A stretch of 64,000 nt of DNA from Saccharopolyspora sp. SCSIO 74807. Lineage in GTDB: Bacteria; Actinomycetota; Actinomycetes; Mycobacteriales; Pseudonocardiaceae. Made by a program: the position numbers and the translations under genes. The stretch covers positions 6,416,501 to 6,480,500 of the forward strand of contig NZ_CP146100.1 of NCBI RefSeq assembly GCF_037023755.1, read 5' to 3'. The notes below the pieces were generated by a model. That model had not been told where the DNA came from. It saw only the letters and a list, made by a program, of their open reading frames with translations, and did no database searches. Shown here piece after piece: positions 28,095 to 35,818 of the stretch; the stretch's first letter is position 1; every line of letters starts with the position of its first letter.

Positions 28095-28763
28095 ATGGCG
28101 CGAAAACCAATCGTCATCGGGGAACGATTTTTTGCACTCAAGAAGGACGCCGAGCAAGAGTGCCGTTCAATACTCTACAGATATCGGCCGGGCGATACTG
28201 TATCAACCCCCGAAGACGAGAGGCTCCTTCTTGATGTATTGAATATGCATCCCGACAGGGATCGAAAAGTGGGGCACGGCATCGATCACTTTGAGGTTCG
28301 GGAAAATCCGCAGATCCAACGCAAGCGAACGATATACCTGGTCCGCAGCGACGGGTCGGAAACGGATTTTTCTTACCTGAAGTGTTTAACTCCCCCAAGT
28401 CAAGCAAAGTTGGCGAAAGCGACCCTCCGCAGGGCTGTCGTTCCACAGATCAACGAGTTCATCCGCGAAACATACCAAAGATGTGGGGCGCTAACCTGTG
28501 CAATCACCGGGGAAGCGCTCGATCGCAGCCAAGCACACGTTGACCACTACAATCCGACTTTCGACATGCTAAGCAAAGCGTTTGCCGATTCAGAAGGGGG
28601 CTGGGATGCCATATCCACAAAAAGTTCCGATGGCATGATCGGAAAAGAGATCGCTGATCCTGACCAGGCGGGCCGCTGGGATAGGTATCATCGCGACTTT
28701 TCTTCGCTGCGGATCGTATCAGTACAATCCAATCTATCGCTGCTTCGTCAGAGCGCACGGTAA
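28095..28763 (+). CDS. DCL/DUF3223 protein with HNH-like C-terminus
   Basis: 222 residues. The N-terminal half matches the DCL (DUF3223) family: DAEQECRSILYRYRPGDTVSTPEDERLLLDVLNMHP, then HFEVRENPQIQRKRTIYLVRSDGSETDFSY, described here by its ends and key residues. The second half has a C-x-x-TGE turn followed by HVDHYNPTF, resembling an HNH nuclease core but lacking a clear second Cys pair. DCL proteins in plants act in rRNA maturation; bacterial ones are uncharacterised. ATG 28095 has AAGGA eight bases upstream. Codon use is visibly less GC-rich than its neighbours, which marks it as acquired cargo. Confidence 0.7.
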   Translation: MARKPIVIGERFFALKKDAEQECRSILYRYRPGDTVSTPEDERLLLDVLNMHPDRDRKVGHGIDHFEVRENPQIQRKRTIYLVRSDGSETDFSYLKCLTPPSQAKLAKATLRRAVVPQINEFIRETYQRCGALTCAITGEALDRSQAHVDHYNPTFDMLSKAFADSEGGWDAISTKSSDGMIGKEIADPDQAGRWDRYHRDFSSLRIVSVQSNLSLLRQSAR

Positions 28764-28799
28764 GCAATCTATTTGACGGCGAACGTAGCCACGACACTT

Positions 28800-28832
28800 C
28801 GGATGGCCGGTGCTCCACGCACCGGCCATCCG
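28800..28832. terminator. Hairpin between DCL and Nudix genes
   Basis: A perfect 13-bp stem (CGGATGGCCGGTG and its complement) with a 7-base loop starts 37 bases after the DCL stop and ends 12 bases before the Nudix start. It probably terminates the upstream gene. Confidence 0.75.
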
Positions 28833-28844
28833 TAGTCTTCCCCC

Positions 28845-29423
28845 GTGAGCACTGAGCGCGGAGCATGGCAGGTGTACGGGGAGCGGACGATCTACGACAA
28901 CCGGTATGTCCGGTTGGGGCTGGTGGATGTCGAGCCGCCGGACGGGCGGCGGTTCGAGCATCACGTGGTCCACCTGGACCGGGTCGCGGTGGCGCTGATC
29001 GTCAACGAGCGCGACGAAGTGCTGATGCTATGGCGCTACCGGTTCGCCACAGATGAGTGGGGTTATGAGCTGTTGGGCGGCATCGTTGACGGGGACGAGG
29101 AGTCCACGGCGACGGCACTGCGTGAGACAAGCGAGGAGAGCGGTTGGGAACCGCTCGGCGAGCCGGAGCACCTGGTGAGCTTCGAGCCGATTCCGGGCAT
29201 GGTCACGGCTCAGTTCGATGTCTACCTGTGGCGCGGCGCGAAGCACATCGGCGACCCGACCGACGAAGAGGAAGCCGGAACCATCGAGTGGGTTCCGCTG
29301 GACCGGGTCATCGAGCTGACGCAGCAGCGCAAGCTGCTCGGGTCCGGGACGTTGGTCGCGTTGCTGTACTACCTGGCCTCACGTGGAGCCGCCGGGAAGG
29401 ATCAAGCCGCTGAGTCGCCGTAG
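28845..29423 (+). CDS. Nudix hydrolase (candidate plasmid immunity factor)
   Basis: 192 residues. The Nudix box is complete at about residues 79-101: GG(x5)E, then REx2-SEESGW, with key residues Gly79, Glu87, Arg95, Glu96 and the EE pair. ADP-ribose-pyrophosphatase-like features (YELLGGIVDGDE; VSFEPIPGMVTAQFDVYL) surround it. In pSAM2 the Pif protein is a Nudix protein that blocks redundant transfer between element-bearing cells, and AICEs often carry one; the same role here is inference. Its end overlaps the convergent regulator gene by 45 bp. Confidence 0.85.
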   Translation: MSTERGAWQVYGERTIYDNRYVRLGLVDVEPPDGRRFEHHVVHLDRVAVALIVNERDEVLMLWRYRFATDEWGYELLGGIVDGDEESTATALRETSEESGWEPLGEPEHLVSFEPIPGMVTAQFDVYLWRGAKHIGDPTDEEEAGTIEWVPLDRVIELTQQRKLLGSGTLVALLYYLASRGAAGKDQAAESP

Positions 29424-30506
29424 CTGGCGGTCGGACTTGATCTGCGAGGCCAGGCGTCGCGCTTGCCGGGAGTGTTCGAGCGCGGCGTCTCGGTCTCCGG
29501 CCGCGGCGTGGGCGTACGCGAGGTCCACGAGGATTCCAGTGCGGGCGCGGGTGAATGCTTCGGGTAGCCGTGGCAGTGCGTCGGTGAGTTGGTCGATCGC
29601 TTCCGGCTCGCCGAGCTTGCTCAATGCGTTGCCGCGCCACCGGTCCAGGTGTGCGCCAGCGAGGAATAGGAACGGCAGCGCGGGGTCTGTCGCTTCGGCG
29701 GGCAAGAGCTGGTCGGCTTCGTCGAACGCGCGCAGCGCCCCGTCTCGGTGCCCGAGAGCGGAGAGTCCTTCCCCATGCGCGGCCGCGAGCCAAGCGCGCA
29801 GCAAGGGCGGTGCAGCTTCCGATGCCAGCTCGCGGGCGGCGGCGAGTTGTTCGGCGGCTGCGGCCGTCTCGCCGATGTCGATGAGCACGAATGCCTGTTC
29901 TGCGGTCGCGTGTGCGACCAGTGGAGCGGATAGGGCTTCGCGGGCGGCGGTTTTGGCGCGTTCGTAGTGCTCCCACGCCTGCCCGTGCGCGCTGCGGTCG
30001 AGTGCTTCCCATCCGGCCAATGTGGACGCTTCGGTGAGCACGCCCGCGAGCGTTTCGCGGTGCCCGGTCAGGGTGCTGTACCCGAGCAGGCTTCCCACAT
30101 GGTCGATGTTGCTCCGGAGCTGGTCGAGCATGGTGACGCCGCCGAAACGGCGATCGATTTGCCGGGCGTGGTCGACCTGCTGGCGAAAGACCTCCACCAT
30201 CTCCGGATCGACCCGACGCGCGATGGCGATCCGGTTGCGCAGCTCGGCTAGATCTTCGTCGTCCGGCTCGGACGGGAAGCCCATCTCCTCGTCGGTGCGC
30301 CCGTAGACCTCGCGGAACAGGCGCCGGTACGGCTCGCTGACCGACTCGTGCCCGTTCTCCCAACGGGAGAGCTTCGTTTTCAGGCTGGTCGGCGTCATGA
30401 TCGGAATCCTGAGCCGTTCCCCGCGCTGACCGAGCATCCGAATCACGTCATCGGCCGAGTAGCCGAGCTGTCTGCGCACCGCTTGCAAGCGGGTTTTCGG
30501 ACTCAT
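29379..30506 (-). CDS. XRE-type regulator with TPR-like C-terminus (A)
   Basis: 375 residues. The N-terminus is a helix-turn-helix (TRLQAVRRQLGYSADDVI, then LKTKLSRWENGHESV, residues about 5-55). A helical TPR-like domain follows (about 130-375) with QIDRRFGGVTMLDQL, ASTLAGWEALDRSAHGQAW and VAHATAEQAFVLIDIGE. The C-terminal domain is clearly homologous to the regulator at 35819-36961. Such proteins often repress transfer genes and may respond to a ligand or peptide. GTTAA-rich repeats lie 36-67 bases upstream of its start. Confidence 0.82.
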   Translation of the reverse strand: MSPKTRLQAVRRQLGYSADDVIRMLGQRGERLRIPIMTPTSLKTKLSRWENGHESVSEPYRRLFREVYGRTDEEMGFPSEPDDEDLAELRNRIAIARRVDPEMVEVFRQQVDHARQIDRRFGGVTMLDQLRSNIDHVGSLLGYSTLTGHRETLAGVLTEASTLAGWEALDRSAHGQAWEHYERAKTAAREALSAPLVAHATAEQAFVLIDIGETAAAAEQLAAARELASEAAPPLLRAWLAAAHGEGLSALGHRDGALRAFDEADQLLPAEATDPALPFLFLAGAHLDRWRGNALSKLGEPEAIDQLTDALPRLPEAFTRARTGILVDLAYAHAAAGDRDAALEHSRQARRLASQIKSDRQLRRLSGLILPGGST

Positions 30507-30541
30507 CGCACCATCCCCCGATATGCGACCTGACCTGCGAA

Positions 30542-30573
30542 GTTAATTGCGGTTAATGGGCTCGTGGTTAACC
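30542..30573 (-). promoter_or_regulatory. GTTAA repeats upstream of regulator A
   Basis: GTTAAT at 30542, GTTAAT at 30552 and the palindrome GGTTAACC at 30566-30573 lie 36-67 bases upstream of the regulator start. They are AT-rich for this DNA and are likely promoter or operator sequence, perhaps autoregulatory. Confidence 0.4.
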
Positions 30574-30677
30574 GGCGCCATCTGTGAAAACGCGCTCGAC
30601 TGCCGTTTCTTGGAGGCATGGACAGCGCACACGGAACGGCCCACCGGGGCAGGCCGGTTGATCGCCGAAGCGGTCGG

Positions 30678-31061
30678 CTATCCGCCTTGCCCGCTGCCAC
30701 GGCCGGTCTCGGCGGGGAGTCGCGAGTTCAGCTCGTCGAGTTTTTCGGTGATCTGGCGAAGGTGCTGCTCGATGGCGGTCAGCCGGCTGGGTACGTCGTC
30801 TTTGCTGGACAGTGGTTCGCCGGCCGCGGGTGGTGTGCGTCGGTCCAGGACTGCGGAGAGGTGTTCGGCGTGCCAGCCCAGCGCCAGCGAGAGGGCTTCG
30901 AGCGTGCGCGCGCTCCGCCGCCGCTCAACGGTGTTGTGCTGCAACTCGCGCACGATCGCTTGCGACACGTGCGAGCGCTCGGCCAGCTCGCGTTGCCGCA
31001 TACCGAGTTCGCTCACGCGCTGGTTGATCGCGTGAGCGACCGCAGTCCAGTCCTCCGTCAC
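30678..31061 (-). CDS. Small XRE-family regulator divergent from xis
   Basis: 127 residues. The helix-turn-helix is clear: QRVSELGMRQRELAERSHVS, then QAIVRELQH (residues about 14-45), followed by LEALSLALGWHAEHL. A C-terminal helix (RLTAIEQHLRQITEKLDELN) is likely a coiled coil for dimerisation. GTG 31061 is chosen because GGAGG lies five bases upstream; longer starts exist. It is divergent from the excisionase operon with a 16-bp palindrome between them, so it is the likely repressor of the transfer/excision operon. Confidence 0.82.
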   Translation of the reverse strand: MTEDWTAVAHAINQRVSELGMRQRELAERSHVSQAIVRELQHNTVERRRSARTLEALSLALGWHAEHLSAVLDRRTPPAAGEPLSSKDDVPSRLTAIEQHLRQITEKLDELNSRLPAETGRGSGQGG

Positions 31062-31157
31062 GTATTCCTCCGCGTTCCGCCTCAGCGCCGAGATTAGCGC
31101 GGAGTTCATTCGACTCAGCAACCCCACGCGAAAGACGAGGCACTTCGCGCTCACTGA

Positions 31158-31173
31158 AAGCTGATATCAGCTT
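31158..31173. promoter_or_regulatory. 16-bp palindromic operator between regulator and xis
   Basis: AAGCTGATATCAGCTT is a perfect palindrome in the 161-bp divergent region. It lies 50 bases before the excisionase start and 97 bases before the regulator start, a typical operator position. Confidence 0.65.
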
Positions 31174-31222
31174 CTTGTTCCGCCGAAATCCTTGCCTTTT
31201 GCGATTCTCTGGAGATCCCGCA

Positions 31223-31504
31223 ATGGAACAGAACTCCGAGAACGCCGGGCGACCGACGTTCTACACAGTTCGGGAAGCGGCGCGGATCATGCGCTGCAAC
31301 CCCTCGACGCTGTACCGGGCGATCCGGGAGAACGCCTTCCCCGCCGTCCGGGTCCGCACCCGCTACGTCGTCCCGAGCGTCGCCGTGGACCAGCTCGCCG
31401 CCGAGGCGAGCGAGTCCGGGGCTCGCGTGGACGTGGCTCAGATGGCCGCCGAACGCCGGACCGCTCGCGACGTGGCGCGGCTGAACGGGGGTGCGCCGTG
31501 GTGA
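31223..31504 (+). CDS. xis: Excisionase (MerR-like HTH)
   Basis: 93 residues. It has the short winged-helix of the excisionase/BldC type: FYTVREAARIMRCNPSTLYRAIRENAFPAVRVR (residues about 13-45), with recognition helix PSTLYRAIRE. Excisionases bend att DNA so that Int can excise the element. ATG 31223 has GGAG eight bases upstream. It is the first gene of a tightly overlapped operon: its TGA overlaps the whiB start. Confidence 0.85.
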   Translation: MEQNSENAGRPTFYTVREAARIMRCNPSTLYRAIRENAFPAVRVRTRYVVPSVAVDQLAAEASESGARVDVAQMAAERRTARDVARLNGGAPW

Positions 31505-31839
31505 CCCCCGAGGAGAACGAACGGCTCGCCCGGTTGGACCTGCTGCGGTCCCTGCCGCTGGGCGCACTCACCGACGTGGTCACGCAGAACGGCCGCTGCC
31601 TGTGGGAGTTCACCGAGGGCGATCCGCCTGACGTGTCCGGCAGTGCCGAACCGGATCGGGAGTTGGCCGCGCGGCTGTGCGCGGGCTGCCCGGTTCGTGA
31701 CGAGTGCTTGGAACTGGAATTTCGCTCCGCAGGGGCCGAAACGGTCGGCGTGTGGGGCGCACTGTCCGAAGAGGACCGCCGTGCGCTCTACCCGATGTGG
31801 CGGGCTCGCCGCGAGGCCGAAAGGGGTGACTGGGAATGA
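31501..31839 (+). CDS. WhiB-family iron-sulfur protein
   Basis: 112 residues. Four conserved cysteines occur as C33 (GRCLWEF) and the trio CAGCPVRDEC near 60-69, the [4Fe-4S] cluster pattern of WhiB. GVWGALSEEDRRAL is the family G(V/I)WGG turn with Ala in place of the last Gly, and a basic tail (MWRARREAER) follows. WhiB proteins usually control transcription by binding the main sigma factor; element-borne copies may tune transfer. GTG 31501 overlaps the xis stop. Confidence 0.88.
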   Translation: MTPEENERLARLDLLRSLPLGALTDVVTQNGRCLWEFTEGDPPDVSGSAEPDRELAARLCAGCPVRDECLELEFRSAGAETVGVWGALSEEDRRALYPMWRARREAERGDWE

Positions 31840-32165
31840 CGCTGCAACTGACTCCGGTCCAAGTGCTCGCGGTGGTCGGTGCGCTGCTCGTCCTGGTCGG
31901 TGTGTGGCGTGCGAGCGCCCGTGCCTCGCGGAAGGCCGCGGAAACCGCACGCACCGGGGCGCGGTTGGTGTCTCTCACCGGGCGGGTTGTGGCGACGGCA
32001 GGGGCGATCGTGCTCGTGCAGTGGTTAGTGATCATGCACTCGGGCGGAGGGACGGCCCTGTTCACGGTGCTGGGGATTCCGGCGGTGCTGGCGTCCTACA
32101 CGCTCACCAAGGCACTGACGGTCACGACGCCGGAGCCTCCGCACCACCGGAGCCGGAAGCGATGA
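31836..32165 (+). CDS. Small Spd-like membrane protein
   Basis: 109 residues with two or three hydrophobic helices (about 10-24, 52-68 and 74-92) and a basic, histidine-rich tail. It overlaps whiB and the next gene by ATGA. Position and topology match the Spd (plasmid spread) proteins that accompany TraB in actinomycete elements; there is no sequence motif to prove it. Confidence 0.65.
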   Translation: MTLQLTPVQVLAVVGALLVLVGVWRASARASRKAAETARTGARLVSLTGRVVATAGAIVLVQWLVIMHSGGGTALFTVLGIPAVLASYTLTKALTVTTPEPPHHRSRKR

Positions 32166-32875
32166 GCGGCCAAGCATCGCGGGGCGGGCGGCACGCGCCG
32201 CCCGCCCCCTCCGGGGCCGAACCGGTCGAGCACGTGCGGCGGCAGGTGGACCGGTTGTGCTGGACGGGAATCCTGCTCGGGCTCGCGTTCACCATGACCA
32301 ACGTCCAGAGCTTCGCGGCCGGAGACGCCGCGGTGTGGTCGCTGCGGTGGTCGGCAGCGTGGCTGCTCGATCCGATGGTGTCGCTGGTCCTGCTGGCGAT
32401 CCTGCGCGCCGAGCAGATCACCGCCCGCTACGGCGTGCACACCGGCGGATGGGTCCGCGGCGCGAAGTGGTTCACGCTCGCGGCCACCTACGTCATGAAC
32501 ACGTGGGAGGCGTTCGCGGACTCCTCCGCCGCGATGGTCGTGCTGCATTCTGTGCCGCCCCTGGTGGTGTTCGTGGCCGCCGAGGCGGTCACCGACCTAC
32601 GCGACAAGCTCGGCGAAGTCGCCGCACTCGCCGCAATGAACGCACCGAAATCGCCCAAGACACCGGAACGGCCGGAACCCGTGCAACGCGCCGAGCAGGC
32701 CGCACGGCGCACTTCGGCCGACGAGTACCTGAACCGCGCGCGCCAGGCGTGGCAGCCCGACGTGACCGTGACTCCCGCCTGGATTCGCGACGTCACCGGC
32801 TGCTCGCGCGGCCTGTCCTCCCGACTGGCCGCCGCGCTCGCGGAGGAAGTGAACACCGAACGGGGCAACTCATGA
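32162..32875 (+). CDS. DUF2637 (SpdB-like) membrane protein
   Basis: 237 residues. Three or four transmembrane helices span about 33-135, with the family segments LLDPMVSLVLLAILRAEQI and WFTLAATYVMNTWEAFADSS. A soluble helical C-terminal region (DEYLNRARQAWQPDVTVTPAWI) may be a winged-helix-like tail. DUF2637/Spd proteins are thought to form the channel or septal contact used by TraB during intramycelial spread. The start and stop overlap the neighbouring genes. Confidence 0.82.
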   Translation: MSGQASRGGRHAPPAPSGAEPVEHVRRQVDRLCWTGILLGLAFTMTNVQSFAAGDAAVWSLRWSAAWLLDPMVSLVLLAILRAEQITARYGVHTGGWVRGAKWFTLAATYVMNTWEAFADSSAAMVVLHSVPPLVVFVAAEAVTDLRDKLGEVAALAAMNAPKSPKTPERPEPVQRAEQAARRTSADEYLNRARQAWQPDVTVTPAWIRDVTGCSRGLSSRLAAALAEEVNTERGNS

Positions 32876-34977
32876 ACCCATCGGACGAGACGCATCGCGA
32901 TCCCGTGAACGAGGTGGAACGGAAGGTGTTCGACGCCGAGATAGTGGACGAACCGCGCCGTGAACGGGCACGACGGTTCGCGAAGTGGTGGCTGAACTCT
33001 CCGCGCGTGCCCTCCCGGTTGAAGTCCTGGCCGCTGCTGCGGCAAGCACTCCTGGACGCCGCCGCATGGGTGCTGCGTTCACCGTGGACATTCCTGCGAG
33101 CCGTGGTCCGCGGCGCGGTGTTGGTCGTGCGCCAGTGGCGGCGGTGGGTGCGCGTGCACGACTACCGCGAGGCCGCCGAGGAGTCCGAGAAGCTGGCGGA
33201 CAAGTTCCTGGAAATCCGCTCGCTGACGCTGTTCCGCTGGAAGGTCACCGGAAGTGTCGCACTCGCCGCAGTCGGCGCAGGCGTGGTTCTCAGTGTCCTG
33301 TTCGGACTGTCGGCACTGTGGGCAGTGTTGGCTGCTGTCGCTGTGGTATTCGCGGTGACCGGTCGCCGCAAGGAAGGCGCACCGGGCCGGAAGCCGGTTC
33401 TCGCGGGTCCGCGTTCGCTGACGTGGACGATGGACCCGCAAGTCCTGGTCGACGCCTTCCGGGACGCGAAGCTGATCGGCAAGGACGAATCGCTGCGCCT
33501 GGTCGAACGAGCGGCGCGTTCCGGCGACGGTTGGGCGATCACCGTGGACCTGCCAGCCACTCGCAAAGCCGCGGACGTGGTCAAGAACAGGGAAGCACTC
33601 GCCTCCGCACTCGCCGTGGACGAAGTGCAGCTCATCGCCGAACGAGTCCGCGGCAAAGGCGGGCACGCAGGACGGGTGTTCCTGTGGGTTGCCGACGACG
33701 ACCCCTACTCCGGACCGCCGCCGAAGTGCCCGCTGCTCGAAGTGGACTCGTGGGATGCGTGGCGACCGGTCCCGTTCGGCCGCGACGCGCGAAACCGGCG
33801 GATAGACCTGCCGTTGGTGTGGACATCCCTGGTCGTCGGTGCGATTCCACGGCAAGGCAAGACGTTCGCTACCCGACTCGCGGTCGCCGGCTTGGTCCTC
33901 GACCCGTACGTGCGGCTGTACGTCTTCGACGGCAAAGGCGGAAAGGACTGGGAAGCCGCAGCGGAAGTCGCGCACCGCTTCGTGTGCGGCGACGAGGACC
34001 GACACGTAGCGGCGGTCCGAGACTTCCTCATCGAGCTGGTCGGCGAAGTGCAGCAACGCTACACGCGCATGTCCAAACTGGACGACGACCTGTGTTCCGA
34101 ATCGAAGATCACGCGGACGATCTCGCGGGACGGCGACCTCGGGATGCCCGTCACCGCAGTGGTCTTGGACGAGGTGCAAGTCTTCCTCGATGACCCGTCG
34201 CCCGAGGAAGTCGGCGGCAAGAAGACGACTCGCGGCGCCTACATCGCGGACCTGCTGGCCTACCTCGCCCGGAAGGGTCCAGCCGCCGGGATCGTCGTCA
34301 TCCTGGCTACTCAGCGGCCGGACTCCAACACGATTCCGTCCCGGCTCCGCTCGGTGCTCGGCTCGCGCTTCGCCCTGCGGGTGATGGACTGGCGAGACTC
34401 GAACATCGTGCTCGGCGAACAGATGAACACCCGTGGCTTTGACGCCTCCACACTGCTCCCGAGCCACAAAGGGGTAGGCATTCTGCGGCCGGACGGCGAG
34501 GCGGACGGCACCGGCGACGTACTCGCCATGACCGTGCGGACGTACTACCTGCCCAACCCCGAATGGCGAACCATCTGCAACCGAGGCCGGAAGCTGCGCG
34601 AGGCAGCGGGCACCCTCACCGGCCACGCAGCAGGCGACACCACGAGTGGCGCGGTCGACTCCTCTGCGGTCGCGCACGCGCTCGGCGCGGTTCCCGCCGA
34701 ACCGGCCGAGCTGCCCGACCCGCTCGGCGCGATCCTCGACTACCTCGGCGACGACTTGGAGACCCGCGAGTTCGTACCGACCGCCGAACTCACCGACGCA
34801 CTCGGCATGGAACCAACCGCATTCGGCCGCCGGATGGGCGATCTCGGATGCCAGCCACGCCGAGGACGACTCGTCGGTGACGACGGCACCGCCCGGCAGG
34901 TTCGCGGCTACTACAGCGCCGACCTCCGAGCCGTCATCGAGGAACACCGAACGGGCACCGACGAGGGCGGGACATAG
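32872..34977 (+). CDS. traB: TraB/FtsK-type DNA translocase
   Basis: 701 residues. Basic N-terminal region, two transmembrane helices at about 122-163, then an FtsK/SpoIIIE motor: Walker A GAIPRQGKTFATRLAVAG near 323, Walker B AVVLDEVQVFLDD near 430, and ILATQRPDSNTIPSRLRS. The C-terminus (about 625-690) is a winged-helix domain (REFVPTAELTDALGMEPTAF) like the TRS-recognising domain of TraB proteins. One such hexameric motor moves double-stranded element DNA to the recipient. The gene ends the xis-whiB-spd operon with ATGA overlaps. Candidate recognition octamers straddle its stop codon. Confidence 0.93.
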   Translation: MNPSDETHRDPVNEVERKVFDAEIVDEPRRERARRFAKWWLNSPRVPSRLKSWPLLRQALLDAAAWVLRSPWTFLRAVVRGAVLVVRQWRRWVRVHDYREAAEESEKLADKFLEIRSLTLFRWKVTGSVALAAVGAGVVLSVLFGLSALWAVLAAVAVVFAVTGRRKEGAPGRKPVLAGPRSLTWTMDPQVLVDAFRDAKLIGKDESLRLVERAARSGDGWAITVDLPATRKAADVVKNREALASALAVDEVQLIAERVRGKGGHAGRVFLWVADDDPYSGPPPKCPLLEVDSWDAWRPVPFGRDARNRRIDLPLVWTSLVVGAIPRQGKTFATRLAVAGLVLDPYVRLYVFDGKGGKDWEAAAEVAHRFVCGDEDRHVAAVRDFLIELVGEVQQRYTRMSKLDDDLCSESKITRTISRDGDLGMPVTAVVLDEVQVFLDDPSPEEVGGKKTTRGAYIADLLAYLARKGPAAGIVVILATQRPDSNTIPSRLRSVLGSRFALRVMDWRDSNIVLGEQMNTRGFDASTLLPSHKGVGILRPDGEADGTGDVLAMTVRTYYLPNPEWRTICNRGRKLREAAGTLTGHAAGDTTSGAVDSSAVAHALGAVPAEPAELPDPLGAILDYLGDDLETREFVPTAELTDALGMEPTAFGRRMGDLGCQPRRGRLVGDDGTARQVRGYYSADLRAVIEEHRTGTDEGGT

Positions 34978-35027
34978 CCGTCACGCACCTGTCCACGGCG
35001 GGACAACCCGTCACGGGACGCGGGACA
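34967..35027 (+). repeat. Three GCGGGACA octamers: candidate clt/TRS transfer site
   Basis: GCGGGACA occurs at 34967, 34998 and 35020, with the related CGGGACG at 35014 and GGGACG at 35073. TraB proteins of actinomycete plasmids bind clusters of 8-bp TRS repeats near traB. The position fits, but binding is inference. Confidence 0.55.
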
Positions 35028-35066
35028 GGCAAGGACCGGCGCTGACGTGGTCAAACGACGAAGAAG

Positions 35067-35110
35067 ACGGGTGGGACGGGTCCAAGCGACCTGTCCCACC
35101 CGTCCGTTTT
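35067..35110. terminator. Intrinsic terminator downstream of traB
   Basis: A 15-bp stem (ACGGGTGGGACGGGT against ACCTGTCCCACCCGT, one G-T pair) with a 7-base loop is followed by CCGTTTT on the plus strand. It closes the transfer operon and could also serve the convergent small genes. Confidence 0.8.
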
Positions 35111-35160
35111 CACCGCCCAGCGCCCCGCTCCGAGGCAGCACGCTGAGCCTGTCCCGGCGT

Positions 35161-35349
35161 CTACAACTTCCGCAGTCCGTCCAGTACCCATCGGAGCAAA
35201 GCGGGCGACGGACGGCCGTCTACAGCCTTCGGCGGTTCGGGTTCCGGGCAGGGGCGAACGAAGGTGATCGTCGGAAGGTCCGCGTTCAGATCGCCGCACC
35301 ACGCAGTGACGTACCCGCCGCGCTCGCGCGAGTGCTGGCCGCCGGACAT
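35161..35349 (-). CDS. Small hypothetical protein (62 aa)
   Basis: 62 residues beginning MSGGQHSRERGGYVTAW, with a proline/glutamate-rich middle (FVRPCPEPEPPK) and a helical end (PALLRWVLDGLRKL). The function is not recognised. Its ATG comes two bases after the stop of the next minus-strand gene, which supports it as the second gene of a small operon. It converges with traB across a terminator. Confidence 0.55.
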   Translation of the reverse strand: MSGGQHSRERGGYVTAWCGDLNADLPTITFVRPCPEPEPPKAVDGRPSPALLRWVLDGLRKL

Positions 35350-35351
35350 GC

Positions 35352-35552
35352 TCAACCACTCGGCTGCTCGATCACGGTGCACCGGTCCGCCCGCGACAGC
35401 AGAACCGCCGCAAGGCGTTCCAACGCTTTGGCAAGCTCCCGATGCGCTTCACCGTCGAGCCGGTCTTCCGGAATCCGGTGCGCGGCGTCATCGAGAGCCC
35501 ACTGCGCTTGCCGGAGCAACACAGCCACCGCGGCAGCGTCATCCGCGCCCAT
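35352..35552 (-). CDS. Small helical hypothetical protein (66 aa)
   Basis: 66 residues, almost entirely helical (AVAVLLRQAQWALDDAAHRI and AHRELAKALERLAAVLLSRA). The start ATG 35552 has an excellent AGGAGGTGG site six bases upstream. Small proteins of this kind are common beside tra genes in AICEs; the function is unknown. Confidence 0.65.
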   Translation of the reverse strand: MGADDAAAVAVLLRQAQWALDDAAHRIPEDRLDGEAHRELAKALERLAAVLLSRADRCTVIEQPSG

Positions 35553-35690
35553 ACGGCTCCACCTCCTGGAAGACAAACGGTCACTGGGTGCCCAGCTATG
35601 GATCACGGTCGGAGCCGACGTTCGGGGGACCGCCGACCCCGACCGTGACCGGGCGCCTGGCGACGGCTGAGAGGCGGAACGCAGTCACCA

Positions 35691-35753
35691 GGCGGTTCGG
35701 ATGACCGCCCGCAAGCGGTCCATGTCAAACTGAAACCAGCTTGCCGAACCGCC
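35691..35753. promoter_or_regulatory. Spaced inverted repeat upstream of regulator B
   Basis: GGCGGTTCGG (35691-35700) and its exact complement CCGAACCGCC (35744-35753) flank 43 bases in the divergent region between the small minus-strand genes and regulator B. This may be an operator pair for looping or a leader hairpin. Confidence 0.4.
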
Positions 35754-35818
35754 GACATCAGCGGAACGACACAAGCACGACATGAACACGACTTCCGCAC
35801 GGGGGACGGGAGGACACA

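Noticed and set aside
35051-35359. 102-codon minus-strand open frame through the traB terminator
   Set aside because: It reads across the terminator hairpin and is out of frame with the better-supported small genes at 35161-35349 and 35352-35552.
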